A DNA stretch of 64,000 bases from Limnephilus marmoratus. Taxonomy: Eukaryota > Arthropoda > Insecta > Trichoptera > Limnephilidae. The stretch is from positions 29,310,734 to 29,374,733 of the forward strand of contig OU862934.1 of assembly GCA_917880885.1 (NCBI GenBank). Reading direction: 5' to 3'. The notes beneath the pieces are model-generated. The model was not told where the DNA came from, searched no databases, and saw only the letters and a program-made list of their open reading frames with translations. The translations under genes and the position numbers were made by a program. Shown here piece by piece: positions 21,171 through 30,299 of the stretch. Each line of letters opens with the position of its first letter. The stretch's first letter is position 1.

Positions 21171-21222
21171 GAAACTCAATCGAAAATCTGGAAACAGAAA
21201 AATCAGAAAAAGATATTGACAC

Positions 21223-21290
21223 CTCTGGGACTCGAACCCGGTACCTCTTGCTTTCCGGGCAAACTCGCTAACCATTTTAACTCGGGCAAC
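21223..21290 (-). repeat. tRNA-like sequence
   Basis: On the minus strand TGGTTAGCG (A box, 21266-21274) is followed by GGGTTCGAGTCCC (B box, 21227-21239), about 27 bases apart. The 5' acceptor strand is not convincing, so this is a SINE head or pseudo-tRNA. Confidence 0.5.
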
Positions 21291-21405
21291 TCACCAAACT
21301 TAGCGAACCACAAGGGTGACCTATGTCAGGGGTGTTGGTTATCCAATAAATATTTTTCGGGTACTCATGCCCGCCTCCCAAATAGAAATTATGTTCCAGT
21401 ACTCC
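21291..21405 (+). repeat. Rep-1 3' part
   Basis: CTTAGCGAACCACAAGGGTG, GACCTATGTCAGGGGTGTTG and GTTATCCAATAAATA followed by CCCGCCTCCCAAAT match the right end of Rep-1. Confidence 0.65.
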
Positions 21406-21539
21406 GTTAAAAGTGTATATTATCTATTTTTATTAAAAGAAAATTGTCTATGATGGGCGGGCGGCGTGGACTATATTTTTAAACAAATTGACAGTTTTAT
21501 TCAACGGTTGAAGAAATTTTGCACAATTGACCTTTAAAT

Positions 21540-21688
21540 TAAACAAAAATTTTAACAAAACCAAAAAAAACGACTTCAAAAAATGCACTAAAAAGTAAAA
21601 AAATAATTTCGTATTCTTCTACGAAATTATTTTTTTACTTTTTAGTGCATTTTTAAGTCGTTTTTTTGTTTTGTTAAAATTTTTGTTT
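21540..21688. repeat. Foldback with about 72-bp arms (head of Rep-4)
   Basis: Left arm 21540-21613 and right arm 21618-21688 are inverted copies with a few mismatches and only about four bases between them (blocks CGACTTCAAAAAATGCACTA and AAGTAAAAAAATAATTTCGT). The copy of Rep-4 at 44.65 kb has the same arms extended and carries about 126 bp of unrelated GC-rich sequence between them. Confidence 0.75.
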
Positions 21689-22251
21689 ATTTTTTGATTT
21701 TTGGTGAATCTGAAGTACACTAACTAATTGGGGCTGTGCCAGTAAAAAATACATTGATACACTGTTTAAAGCTCAGAAAACCATAATAAAAGTAATACTT
21801 AAGTTACCAATACTAACACCCACATCAATCATATTCGAAAAATTCCCAGTGCTGAAAATTCAAAAATTACATTCAAAACAAATACTAACTTTCCTTTACA
21901 AGAACTTATCCACATTTAACATTTCAAAAAACTCTCGCAATACTAGAACAAGACATGCTCTCCAACTACAAATACCAAAAACAAACACATCCTTTGGACA
22001 AAAACACTACAGATACCAGGCTATAAAACTATACAATTCTCTTCCTACACAATATAAAATAACTAATATTATTGAATACAAAAAAAACATAAGAAACTGG
22101 CTACAATCTTTCTAACTTTTAATTTATAATTTGTGTCGAATTGAAGTCGATTTTATATTTTGATTTTTATTGTTTCTCTTTTTTATATTAGCTATTAACA
22201 CTCTTTTGTTTTACTATTCACAATTTATAATTTATAATTTAATCTGAAAAA

Positions 22252-22291
22252 TGTCCTCCACAACACAGGTGAACTCCTAGTGTGGAGGACA
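22252..22291 (+). other. LINE 3' UTR stem-loop
   Basis: TGTCCTCCACA pairs with TGTGGAGGACA (11 bp), enclosing ACACAGG, TGAACT and CCTAG. The inner motifs equal those at 12.1 and 56.4 kb while the outer stem differs by paired changes. Confidence 0.75.
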
Positions 22292-22322
22292 ATATATTAT
22301 ACCTTTGTAATGTAAATGTACT

Positions 22323-22856
22323 AAGAATAAGAATAAGAATAAGAATAAGAATAAGAATAAGAATAAGAATAAGAATAAGAATAAGAATAAGAATAAGAAT
22401 AAGAATAAGAATAAGAATAAGAATAAGAATAAGAATAAGAATAAGAATAAGAATAAGAATAAGAATAAGAATAAGAATAAGAATAAGAATAAGAATAAGA
22501 ATAAGAATAAGAATAAGAATAAGAATAAGAATAAGAATAAGAATAAGAATAAGAATAAGAATAAGAATAAGAATAAGAATAAGAATAAGAATAAGAATAA
22601 GAATAAGAATAAGAATAAGAATAAGAATAAGAATAAGAATAAGAATAAGAATAAGAATAAGAATAAGAATAAGAATAAGAATAAGAATAAGAATAAGAAT
22701 AAGAATAAGAATAAGAATAAGAATAAGAATAAGAATAAGAATAAGAATAAGAATAAGAATAAGAATAAGAATAAGAATAAGAATAAGAATAAGAATAAGA
22801 ATAAGAATAAGAATAAGAATAAGAATAAGAATAAGAATAAGAATAAGAATAAGAAT
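22323..22856 (+). repeat. (AAGAAT)n microsatellite, 89 units
   Basis: 534 bases of perfect hexamer with no interruption visible, ending AAGAATTCGATT. It is the tail of the LINE at 21.73 kb. Confidence 0.95.
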
Positions 22857-23261
22857 TCGATTAAGATTCGGCCGAGTATCGTAAATTTGTTCTTAAGAAT
22901 TGGAGAGTTCCGTAACTTTGTCATGGATCCCATAATCAGAACCTAACCAAACTCTCATCAAACTACCCTTAAAGTACATGCTTACCAATAAAAAAACAAT
23001 GATCGAAATCGGTTGGCGTGATATTGAGTTATTCGTCCATTTGTCGCGCACATACTTGATGCAAATTTAAGACTTATATGATTTTCTCATGGATGCCATT
23101 ATCAGAACTGGACCAAATTAAAATGAGACCACACGGAAAGCACTAGCTTTCAAATAAAAAAAGAATCATCAATATCGGTTTACCCAGTCGAAAGTTCTGA
23201 AGTAACAAACATAAAAAAAAAAAAATACAGTCGAATTGAGAACAAGATATTTTGGAAAACT

Positions 23262-23312
23262 TTGCGAAAAGCCTTTGAGCAACGCCGGGGACTCTTGCTA
23301 GTCTACGAGTAT
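23262..23312 (+). mobile_element. Helitron-like 3' terminus
   Basis: TTTGAGCAACGCCGGGGACT followed by CTTGCTAGT is similar in layout to the CTAG ends of the Helitron-like units elsewhere. The matching 5' end is not identified. Confidence 0.35.
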
Positions 23313-23314
23313 TT

Positions 23315-23705
23315 ATAAAAAGGAGGGTGACTGTGGCGGACAGGTCGCATGGCTTTGATTTTTATACAAATCTTTTTCAGTTTTATTCCCAGAATAAAGA
23401 AATTTTGCACATTTGACCTTCAAAACAAGGCAGAGGTTGCTGTGTACATTAGATTTCGACAAACCACCCCCATCATTTTGCACTCTTGTTCAAAATAAGA
23501 GGAAAATTACTTAAAATGTCTATAAATTACTTAAAATGTCCATAAATGACTTAAAATGTCTATAAATTACCAAAAATGTCTACAAATTACTTAAAATGTC
23601 AAAAAATGACTTAAAATACCCCAAAATTACTTAAAATGTCTATATTTGAGAGATATCGAAAAAACTATGCATATACCTAAGGCAAAGACGGGGAGAGCAG
23701 CTAGT
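23315..23705 (+). repeat. Unclassified repeat with CTAGT end, containing a 20-bp tandem array
   Basis: The segment begins near GGAGGGTGACTGTGGCGGAC and ends GACGGGGAGAGCAGCTAGT. A part of it (CAGTTTTATTC, AAGAAATTTTGCACA, TTGACCTT) is also at 21.49-21.54 kb. 23505-23645 holds seven imperfect 20-bp units based on ATTACTTAAAATGTCTATAA. Confidence 0.5.
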
Positions 23706-24180
23706 TACATAGGAATTAAAATGCATAGATGTACAAATACAAACTTCGTGGCGTTAATAAATAAAACGAATAACTTCTTCATCTTTGGAATGTTGGGGGG
23801 CTGGGAACGTGGGGTCTGCGAGTCAGTAAGTATAGGGCCTCAAGCGTTTCGAAGTCAAACCATTTTCTATTTTGAAAATAAAAACAAACAAAAAAATACT
23901 AACGTAATGTTAGCAGCCTTTAGCTATTCGCACACCAATTCGTGAAATTATCGGGATATCTCTCTCAGTAACGATCGCGATCGTTTGGAAGACGTTATGG
24001 GCCGATAGAATTTTATTTCAGCACTTGGACCCTTTGGGTTTTCTACTAGGAATAGAAAGGACCCAAAATAAGGTTATTAAGGAACAAATGGGTGGAAAGA
24101 CAACGGTAAGTAAAATTCAAGTTGTAAACAAAATTAGAAAAATGTATTAAACAAATAATAATACCATTTTTGTTATTTAT
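23706..24180. other. Stretch with no recognised feature
   Basis: Short frames only. No repeat family match was found. Confidence 0.3.
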
Positions 24181-24182
24181 TT

Positions 24183-24735
24183 TTGGGGTGTTATACCGTG
24201 TTGCCGGATCGAGATCCAAAAATCCAATCCAGACTACTGTCCAAAAACACTAAAATATTAGTGTACAAATCACTTATCAGACCAGTACTCACACACGCAG
24301 CTGAGATTTGGGTACTAACTAAGAGGAATGAGCGAGAACTGGATGTTTTTGAAAGGAAAATTTTGAGTCATATCTTCGGACCGGTTTCAGAAAATAGATT
24401 TTGGCGCAGACGTTATAACAATGAGTTATATACTCTGTTTAAGAATCTAAACGTCACAAAATTTATAAAACTTGGAAGACTTCGGTGGCTGGGTCATGTA
24501 GAGAGAATGACCGAGCATCAAGCACCAAGTCCCTGCTGAACTCAAGATCGACAGGGTGAAGAAGCCTGTGAAGACCAAGATTAAGATGGAGCGACAACGT
24601 CCTCAAAGATATATCCACCTTGGAGATTGTAAACTGGAGAGAGTTGGCACAAAATCGTGATGAGGGGAGGAAGACTCTTGAGGAGGCCAAGACTTACCAG
24701 GGATTGTAGAGCCAAGAGTGATGATGATGCCGTGT
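24183..24735 (+). mobile_element. LINE reverse-transcriptase C-terminal fragment
   Basis: 24183-24539 reads LVYKSLIRPVLTHAAEIWVL, KRNERELDVFERKILSHIFG, and LGRLRWLGHVERM. The frame then shifts and the remaining tail (WRELAQNRDEGRKTLEEAKT) is read in another frame up to a stop near 24709. A GATGATGATG tail follows. It is an RTE-like LINE, 5'-truncated and frameshifted. Confidence 0.75.
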
Positions 24736-24739
24736 TGCG

Positions 24740-24845
24740 CTACCTCCTTCTTTAGTCAATGTTTCGGACAGCGTTACAGTTTCCATCATCAGGGCAAATG
24801 TGTGTGTGATAATGGACACGAAACGTTGTCTAAATAAGGAAATAA
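24740..24845. repeat. Inverted repeat with hammerhead-like motif
   Basis: On the minus strand CTGATGATGG, a short hairpin and TGTCCGAAACATTGAC run from 24794 to 24750. The plus strand at 24812-24841 has GGACACGAAACGTTGTC, so the two halves face each other. CTGATGA plus GAAA around a hairpin recalls the hammerhead core, but this copy is degenerate. Compare with 39361-39400 and 59096-59330. Confidence 0.4.
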
Positions 24846-24851
24846 AGAGCA

Positions 24852-25098
24852 ACACAGAGTGGAAGGTACTCTCCTAATCGCCATGGTGTAAGACCACCAA
24901 TCAGAATTGAGACGTTGCATGAAATGGCTTTAGCCATGTTTGGTGACCAGATCTGAATTACCAAGTACTTTCCCACCTATCTCTTCCCATCTCCTTTCCC
25001 TCTCCACTACCGTCAGCCTTACAACATACCTCAATTAGGGATGTCTCACTGGCTCCAGGGTAGCAGTTGGGTCTCTTGTGCGGTATTCATATTAAAAT
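24852..25098 (+). repeat. Rep-3 copy without tRNA-like head
   Basis: CAGAGTGGAAGGTACTCTCC, GGTGTAAGACCACCAATCAG, GTTTGGTGACCAGATCTGAA and TCTTGTGCGGTATTCAT match Rep-3. Other copies are at 38.73, 43.98-44.25 and 46.29-46.56 kb. Confidence 0.75.
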
Positions 25099-25370
25099 AA
25101 CACGGCTTGACAGCCAAAAAATAAATAACGAATATACTTTTGGCGGTGAATATCTAAAATCATATCCAATAAAAACTTTAATTTCTTATCCAAGTACACA
25201 ATTGACGTAATCTAGCTTCTTCCATATGTTTAATAAGTCAGGTACGCCTCATTATCGGGAAAACAAGCTTATGGATCCGAGTGGTTAAAATAATCACTGG
25301 TCAGTCTGAATTTTTGACACATCAGTTAAAAATTTTGAAAATTACTAAATTAAAATAGTTTCCCCTTTAA

Positions 25371-25944
25371 CCCTTAATTACTCGCACAAAGAACATTACA
25401 TAACTGCTCGCATGGGGTCACAGATGACCCCAAATAGTATGAGTAGTTTTTAATATTTATGGAATTATATATATTAAGTAAATGAAACTATTTTATCATT
25501 AAAGTGCTTTGTTTATTCTGATATATATTTAAGTTATGTATAACATGAATTACTAACTAATTATACGAAAACAAGTTATACTAAAATAATTTAAAATAAT
25601 TAACAATTTGTACTTAGGTATACTGAGATCATAGTTAATACTCGTATTTTTGGGAACTATCCGAATCACTCTAGTGACACTGTTGACAGTAAGTTTCAGA
25701 GTGATCATTGCACACAAATCTTGTACATTTCTTGCATTTTGTTGGTACTTTGTAAAGTAACGTAATTACTCGCACGGGGTCACCGCTCAAGACGCGCCCT
25801 TCCACTCCCGTGACTTGGTTGCTACTAAAATACAAACTTAGACGCGCATTATGAAGCTAGCGAGGGCGCGGGGGGAATCGGGCCGCGCCAAGTGCTTCAT
25901 TTTTTAATCCGAAAATGCTTTGACTCCATGCGAGTAATTAAGGG
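25371..25944. mobile_element. piggyBac-type element, TTAA target duplication
   Basis: Inverted ends CCCTTAATTACTCGCA are flanked by TTAA on both sides (25367-25370 and 25945-25948). piggyBac elements insert at TTAA and begin with CCC. Subterminal and internal copies of TACTCGCACGGGGTCAC (25412, 25766) and a GGGGTCACAGATGACCCC palindrome are present. The 574-bp unit is non-autonomous but keeps a piece of transposase (25671-25754, minus). Confidence 0.85.
25671..25754 (-). pseudogene. piggyBac transposase C-terminal cysteine-rich relic
   Basis: The minus strand reads YKVPTKCKKCTRFVCNDH then SETYCQQCH and a stop at 25671-25673. Two CxxC pairs with an intervening VCxxH form the cysteine-rich C-terminal domain found at the end of piggyBac transposases, which helps bind the element ends. 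Its place inside TTAA-flanked ends supports the call. Only about 27 codons remain. Confidence 0.7.
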
Positions 25945-25949
25945 TTAAT

Positions 25950-26070
25950 TCTCGTATATTGTACTAGGTAGAGGAAAGTTCTTTACAGCCTGTTTGAATT
26001 CTTCACACAATTAGTTTCAATTATGAGATTGAATGAATTTTTGTTTGGACAAGCGTTCCCGGGCTACGAA
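25950..26070. other. Short unassigned linker
   Basis: Nothing recognised between the piggyBac-type element and the LINE tail. Confidence 0.3.
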
Positions 26071-26273
26071 TTTTGTTTTTGTTTTTGAAATTTTTATTTA
26101 GATGTACGTAAATATTTTCATACATCTAGTGGGAAAATATAAAAAAATACAATTAACAAGTATGTACAGTAACATTTACAAATACATTTTAAAAAAGAAT
26201 ACTAAATAAAAAAGATAGCTAGACAAAAATACATTATAAAAGAATAAGATATGAGAATAACATTGGTAAATAA

Positions 26274-28865
26274 TCAAAAACTATTTTTTACATATAATGC
26301 ACATATCCTTCGAAAAGTGCTGAGACTTGAGGCTTCCTTTACAACATTTGGCAGACTGTTATATAGTTTTTGCCCTTTATAAAATGCGCTATTTTGTGTG
26401 CACGAAAGTTTAGTTTTGGGAAGCCTAAAGTCTCCGCGTCTTCTCGTAGGATAATTGTGAACATTTTCTTGAAACACAATAGTATTCTGCAGATAATTTG
26501 GGAGCATATTATTTTTAAGTTTGTAAATCATTGTTAATATATTATATATTATATGTTGTTTTGTAGTCATCATATTTAAATTTTGTAACATAATTTTAAC
26601 TCTAGTAAAAATGTTGCATTTTAAAATCATCCTCATCCCCCTATTTTGTATAACCTGTAGTTTATTATTTTGGGCTTCGTTACATAAGAATAAAACACTA
26701 GAACAATAATTTAAATGCGGAGTTACAATAGAATTATAAACAAGGCGCGCTGTCTTCAGATCCAAGTTATTTCTGATCCTTTTTAGGAATCCAACTTTTT
26801 TAGCAATTTTCTTTGTTATGTATTCTAAATGTTCGTCGAATTTCAATTTATCATCCAATATTACACCCAGATATTTAATACTGTTAACCCTTTCTATGCT
26901 TTCGTTATCAATTTTTAGTATTGCCTGCTCGTTTCCACCTAGGCTATCCACAATTAAAAACTTTGTTTTCGCTACATTCAGTTTCAGTTTGTTTTGGTGA
27001 AGCCAAAACGCTACATAATTTAAATCAATTTGTATTTTTTCAATGGCGTCCTGTAAATTTTTACTGGCTATGTATAACAACGTATCATCAGCAAATAGTT
27101 TAATTGAACAATGCTTTAACACTTTGATAATATCATTCATGTATATAATGAACAACAATGGACCTAAGACAGAACCCTGCGGAACGCCTTTATTAGTACT
27201 ATGTGGTTCAGATGTTATACCACCATATTTTGTTATTTGTGTTCTTTCTGATAGGTAATCTGCAAACCACTTACTTTCTTTACCATTAATTCCAATGTTA
27301 CTTAATTTTTTGATTAATCTATCTCTGTCGATTGTTTCAAATGCCCGCTTTAAGTCTAGAAATACTGCAATAATTTTACTTTTTTTATCTCTAAAATTTT
27401 TCCACTCATCTACTACATAGTTAATAGCGGTTTCACACGAACATTTATTTCTAAAACCAGATTGTTGTGGAACTAATATCTGCTTGGCCTCAATAAATTC
27501 AGTTAATTGCTCCTTTACAATGTGTTCCAGTATTTGTTCATATTTGGGTAAACAATTGATCGGCCTATAGTCGTCAAATTTTTTTGGGTTATCAATTTTC
27601 GGGATAGGAGTTATTACAGATGTCTTCCAAGTTTTGGGGAATACTCCACTATTCAAAGATTCATTGATAATTTGGACCATCGATTCGCCAATAATATGTA
27701 TAGAGTCTTTGATTATATTTATTGTGATACCATCTGGGGATTCCTTCGACTTCATATTACTCAACACCCTCTTCAAGTACGGTAAATCTATATTTTTAAA
27801 TTTAAATTCTTCATGGGTGCGTGTAGGCTCGTCTAGTTGGTTCTCAGGATGTTGTGGAATACTTTCGATTATAAGATCTATGCTCGAAATAAAATGCTTG
27901 TTAAATTTAGTCGCTATCTTTTCTACTTCTTCTTCAGTTCCATCTGGGAAATCAATTGACTTAACAATTTCTTTTTGTTTACCCTTTATGATTTCTTTTA
28001 GTGTTATCCAAAGTTTTCTTGGTTCATTCTGTTGTGTTTCTAATTTTTGCTTATAATAATCGCATTTATGTTGTTTAATTTGTTTGGAGTAAATATTACG
28101 AACTTTTTTATATGCATTCCATTTTTCGTCTGATGGTTCCAATTTTGCCGCTTTATATGCATTATCTCTTTGTTGCTGAAGGTTGTGTAACGGTTTTGAA
28201 TACCATTTATTCGTGTTTTTAAACTTAACCACTTTCATTGGCATAATTTTATTGACTGCTGTAGTCAAAATATTGACGAAGTTCTCTGCTTTGTCGTTTA
28301 GGTCATTTGATTCGGTAACTTGAGAAATACTATTTTGTAAAGTTTCACAAAAGTTTGTTTGATCATATTTCCTTTTATCTCTATATGTAATTTCCCTTGA
28401 TTCATTTTTAATTATACTCGTTTCAAATATTGTTAATATATTTTCGTGGTCTGATATTTTTGGAGTATCCGTAACATTAACATTCAAGTAAAAATTATTT
28501 GTTATTACTAAATCAATAATGGTTGCTGATGTATTTGATATTCTAGTTGGTTTGGTCACAAGTTGTTTCAGTCCTAGATTATTCACTAAACTTTGAAGTC
28601 TATTACTGCAGGGATTTGTGGCTTTCATGTCAATGTTAAAGTCACCGGTTACATAAAATAAATCTTGATTTTTCATGTTTTTAGTACACCAACTTTCGAA
28701 GAAATCCAAAAATTTTGAATGGCTTTGGTTTGGTGAGTGATATAATACAGCGTATGTTCCTTTTATCAAGTTTTTTCTTATTTGTACTGCCAGTATCCAA
28801 GTATTTTTTTCATCAAACACCTCATTTGATATTAATTTAAAGGATATACTATTTTTTATAATCAT
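26274..28865 (-). CDS. LINE ORF2: endonuclease (part) and reverse transcriptase
   Basis: This 863-codon frame opens just after an in-frame TAA (28926-28928), so the annotated start is arbitrary. Endonuclease blocks: VTGDFNIDM (about residues 72-80), ATIIDLVITN (about 114), and KISDHENIL (about 139). RT blocks: SKESPDGITINIIKD, DDYRPINCLPKYEQI, QQSGFRNKCSCETAINYVV, FLDLKRAFETIDRDRLIKKL, NKGVPQGSVLGPLLFIIYM, and KLFADDTLLYI with catalytic FADD (about 590). The C-terminal part has TPHLNYCSSVLFL and a VIQNRGMRMIL stretch. Apart from the upstream stop the frame is intact over 2.6 kb, so the copy is fairly young. It supplies target nicking and reverse transcription for the LINE. Confidence 0.9.
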   Translation of the reverse strand: MIIKNSISFKLISNEVFDEKNTWILAVQIRKNLIKGTYAVLYHSPNQSHSKFLDFFESWCTKNMKNQDLFYVTGDFNIDMKATNPCSNRLQSLVNNLGLKQLVTKPTRISNTSATIIDLVITNNFYLNVNVTDTPKISDHENILTIFETSIIKNESREITYRDKRKYDQTNFCETLQNSISQVTESNDLNDKAENFVNILTTAVNKIMPMKVVKFKNTNKWYSKPLHNLQQQRDNAYKAAKLEPSDEKWNAYKKVRNIYSKQIKQHKCDYYKQKLETQQNEPRKLWITLKEIIKGKQKEIVKSIDFPDGTEEEVEKIATKFNKHFISSIDLIIESIPQHPENQLDEPTRTHEEFKFKNIDLPYLKRVLSNMKSKESPDGITINIIKDSIHIIGESMVQIINESLNSGVFPKTWKTSVITPIPKIDNPKKFDDYRPINCLPKYEQILEHIVKEQLTEFIEAKQILVPQQSGFRNKCSCETAINYVVDEWKNFRDKKSKIIAVFLDLKRAFETIDRDRLIKKLSNIGINGKESKWFADYLSERTQITKYGGITSEPHSTNKGVPQGSVLGPLLFIIYMNDIIKVLKHCSIKLFADDTLLYIASKNLQDAIEKIQIDLNYVAFWLHQNKLKLNVAKTKFLIVDSLGGNEQAILKIDNESIERVNSIKYLGVILDDKLKFDEHLEYITKKIAKKVGFLKRIRNNLDLKTARLVYNSIVTPHLNYCSSVLFLCNEAQNNKLQVIQNRGMRMILKCNIFTRVKIMLQNLNMMTTKQHIIYNILTMIYKLKNNMLPNYLQNTIVFQENVHNYPTRRRGDFRLPKTKLSCTQNSAFYKGQKLYNSLPNVVKEASSLSTFRRICALYVKNSF

Positions 28866-29057
28866 AACAACTCCTCCCGTATGCCGACTAAATGAATCGC
28901 ATCTTACAGTTGAATATCCTATAAATTATACTTCAGAATCGTAAATATCACTAGTTATACACGTTTCACTTAACATTAAAATTTCTGGTTTGAGTTCTTT
29001 TAATAATACTTCAATTTCATTTACATGAGCCAAAAGACTTGAAATGTTTAAGTAGTA
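28866..29057 (-). pseudogene. N-terminal endonuclease segment of the same ORF2
   Basis: Upstream of the long frame, in the same phase, the minus strand reads ATIYYLNISSLLAHVNEIEV then LKPEILMLSETCITSD, a stop (28926-28928), and YSTVRCDSFSRHTGGVVMII. The LSET glutamate and the SRHTGGV block are the standard APE-endonuclease landmarks. A single nonsense codon therefore separates the true start from the rest. Confidence 0.8.
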
Positions 29058-29074
29058 TATGGTTGCTTTTCTTT

Positions 29075-29545
29075 TTATCCTAAAAAATCAATTTTTCTCT
29101 TCTCCGATTCAATATTTCTTTTGTAAATAGGACACTCCTTGCTCCACGCATGGTGGTTATCATTTAAGTGTAATGAAAGTTTATCATTTGTGAGTTTGCA
29201 ATTCACACACTTGATTTTGTCAATATCTTCCTTACATTCAGACGTATCGTGTGCATTAGAGCATCTTCCGCATGCTTTTTTATTTCTACAATCACCTGCT
29301 TTATGTCTATATCCGTTGCAGTTGAAACACCTCAAAACTGAGAGATGATCGTAGACAGCACATCTATTCCATCCAATATTTATTTTCGTTTCTTCTAACA
29401 TTTTAGAGTGTGTTTTTCCATCTACTTCTATGAATACAGTAAAGTTATTATATCCACTACTTTTTTTATTTTATTTTATAAATTTGACTGATATTTTTGA
29501 ATTTTCCTTATCTATATATTCATTTTGCATCCTTAATAACCTAAT
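29075..29545 (-). pseudogene. LINE ORF1 C-terminal part with CCHC zinc knuckles
   Basis: 29401-29075 (108 codons) reads VYDHLSVLRCFNCNGYRHKA with knuckle CFNC-GYRH-GDC, then CGRCSNAHDTSEC, and a third cysteine pair CVNC. The upstream phase-matched sequence to about 29545 (RLLRMQNEYIDKENSKISVK, GYNNFTVFIEVDGKTHSKM) is the middle domain with one stop. ORF1 proteins of this type bind LINE RNA. The N-terminal part is missing. Confidence 0.75.
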
Positions 29546-29592
29546 AATATTTGAAAATCTCCTCAATTACCTAATAATATTTGAAAATCTCC
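29526..29592. repeat. Tandem duplication of 31 bp
   Basis: CCTAATAATATTTGAAAATC occurs twice in direct order (29538 and 29569), marking the 5' edge of the LINE. Confidence 0.7.
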
Positions 29593-29599
29593 CACTACC

Positions 29600-30035
29600 A
29601 CCACAGTAAGCGAAAAATGTTGCTTGTGTCGTGATGGCGGACTTAGCCAGACAAAACATTGAACACACGATGCCTGGGTGGGACACAAACGCGATGCCAA
29701 CTCGGTCAAATTCTGATCAACTGATCAAATTCAAAGCAAACCAAAGCAAAGAGTGTAATGAACTACAGTAAGATTTTAAGTAAACTAACTTCACCCTGTG
29801 AACCTACAGCTACGTCCCTTTCATAACCTTATTCACTACGCTCCCTCCATTCTTTCCGGATCATCACATTTTGTAACACATTAAATTTTCACCCGTCAAG
29901 TCTATTTGATTTTCGGTTCGGTTCGGTCTATTTAAAAAGCGTATTTTATCACCTTTCAAAAACGGTTTTTAGTTTTCTGTTACGCTCATAAATATTCCAT
30001 TATTTTGGATTTCATTGTAAAGTGGAAATATTTTG
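29600..30035. other. Stretch with no recognised feature
   Basis: No match to the families of this window; no coding signature. Confidence 0.3.
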
Positions 30036-30044
30036 AACAACTGA

Positions 30045-30262
30045 AAAATATGGAAAAAGATTTTTGACTGGACACCCAGGTGGAAAGAAAAAAGTGGAAA
30101 GACTGAGGTGGGAAGACGAGGTAAGAGGGGATGCAGCACAGCTTCTCCAGGTAACAAACTGGAAGACAGCGGCTGAGGACAGGAGGAGTCGGTGGCGAAT
30201 GTTGCGGGAGACCAAGGCTCGATATGGGCTGTAGCGCCATCGAAGATAGAGAGAGAGAGAAA
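30045..30262 (+). mobile_element. LINE C-terminal tail (second copy of the 18.55-kb family)
   Basis: TTGACTGGACACCCAGGTGG, GAGGTGGGAAGACGAGGTAA, TGGAAGACAGCGGCTGAGGA, and GGGCTGTAGCGCCATCGAAG match the end of the 18.55-kb fragment in order, with decay. An AGAGAGAGAGAGA tail follows. Confidence 0.7.
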
Positions 30263-30299
30263 CAATATGGCCTAGGTGTGAAGGGTAAAAATATGGTTT

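Larger units (their letters stand above)
21730..22856 (+). mobile_element. 5'-truncated LINE with hexanucleotide satellite tail
   Basis: The coding part (to the stop at 22113-22115) reads FKAQKTIIKVILKLPILTPT and FGQKHYRYQAIKLYNSLPT, the same C-terminal tail as the 12.4-kb fragment. The stem-loop 22252-22291 follows, then a 534-bp uninterrupted AATAAG repeat. AATT flanks the whole unit at 21726-21729 and 22854-22857, a plausible target duplication. The satellite is thus the 3' tail of the LINE. The open frames across the repeat on both strands are artefacts. Confidence 0.8.
21689..23260 (+). mobile_element. Rep-4 body, interrupted by a LINE
   Basis: 21689-21729 and 22858-23260 are one repeat split at ACTAACTAATT / CGATTAAGATTCGGCC. 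The uninterrupted arrangement is seen at 45.11-45.50 kb. Blocks include TTGGAGAGTTCCGTAACTT, ATCGAAATCGGTTGGCGTG, TTACCCAGTCGAAAGTTCTG and CAGTCGAATTGAGAA. I remember these last blocks as a repeat common in Lepidoptera, which supports the host call. Confidence 0.65.
26075..29592 (-). mobile_element. Near-complete Jockey-like LINE
   Basis: Minus strand: end of ORF1 with zinc knuckles (29401-29075), ORF2 endonuclease plus RT (about 29057-26274), a 200-bp 3' UTR with the stem-loop AGATGTA/TACATCT (26096-26125) and a CAAAAACAAAAACAAAA tail. The 5' end is lost at about 29590, within ORF1. Zinc-knuckle ORF1 followed by an APE-type endonuclease/RT ORF2 without RNase H fits the Jockey group. Confidence 0.85.

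Noticed and set aside
22277..22933. Frames of about 200 codons on both strands (repeating FL and IR dipeptides)
   Set aside because: They are the translation of the AATAAG hexamer tract, which has no stop codon in these phases; not genes.
23505..23645. CRISPR-like array
   Set aside because: The 20-bp units are contiguous without spacers; it is a minisatellite in a eukaryotic genome.
24463..24690. 75-codon minus-strand frame
   Set aside because: It is the antisense of the LINE C-terminal tail at 24.2-24.7 kb.
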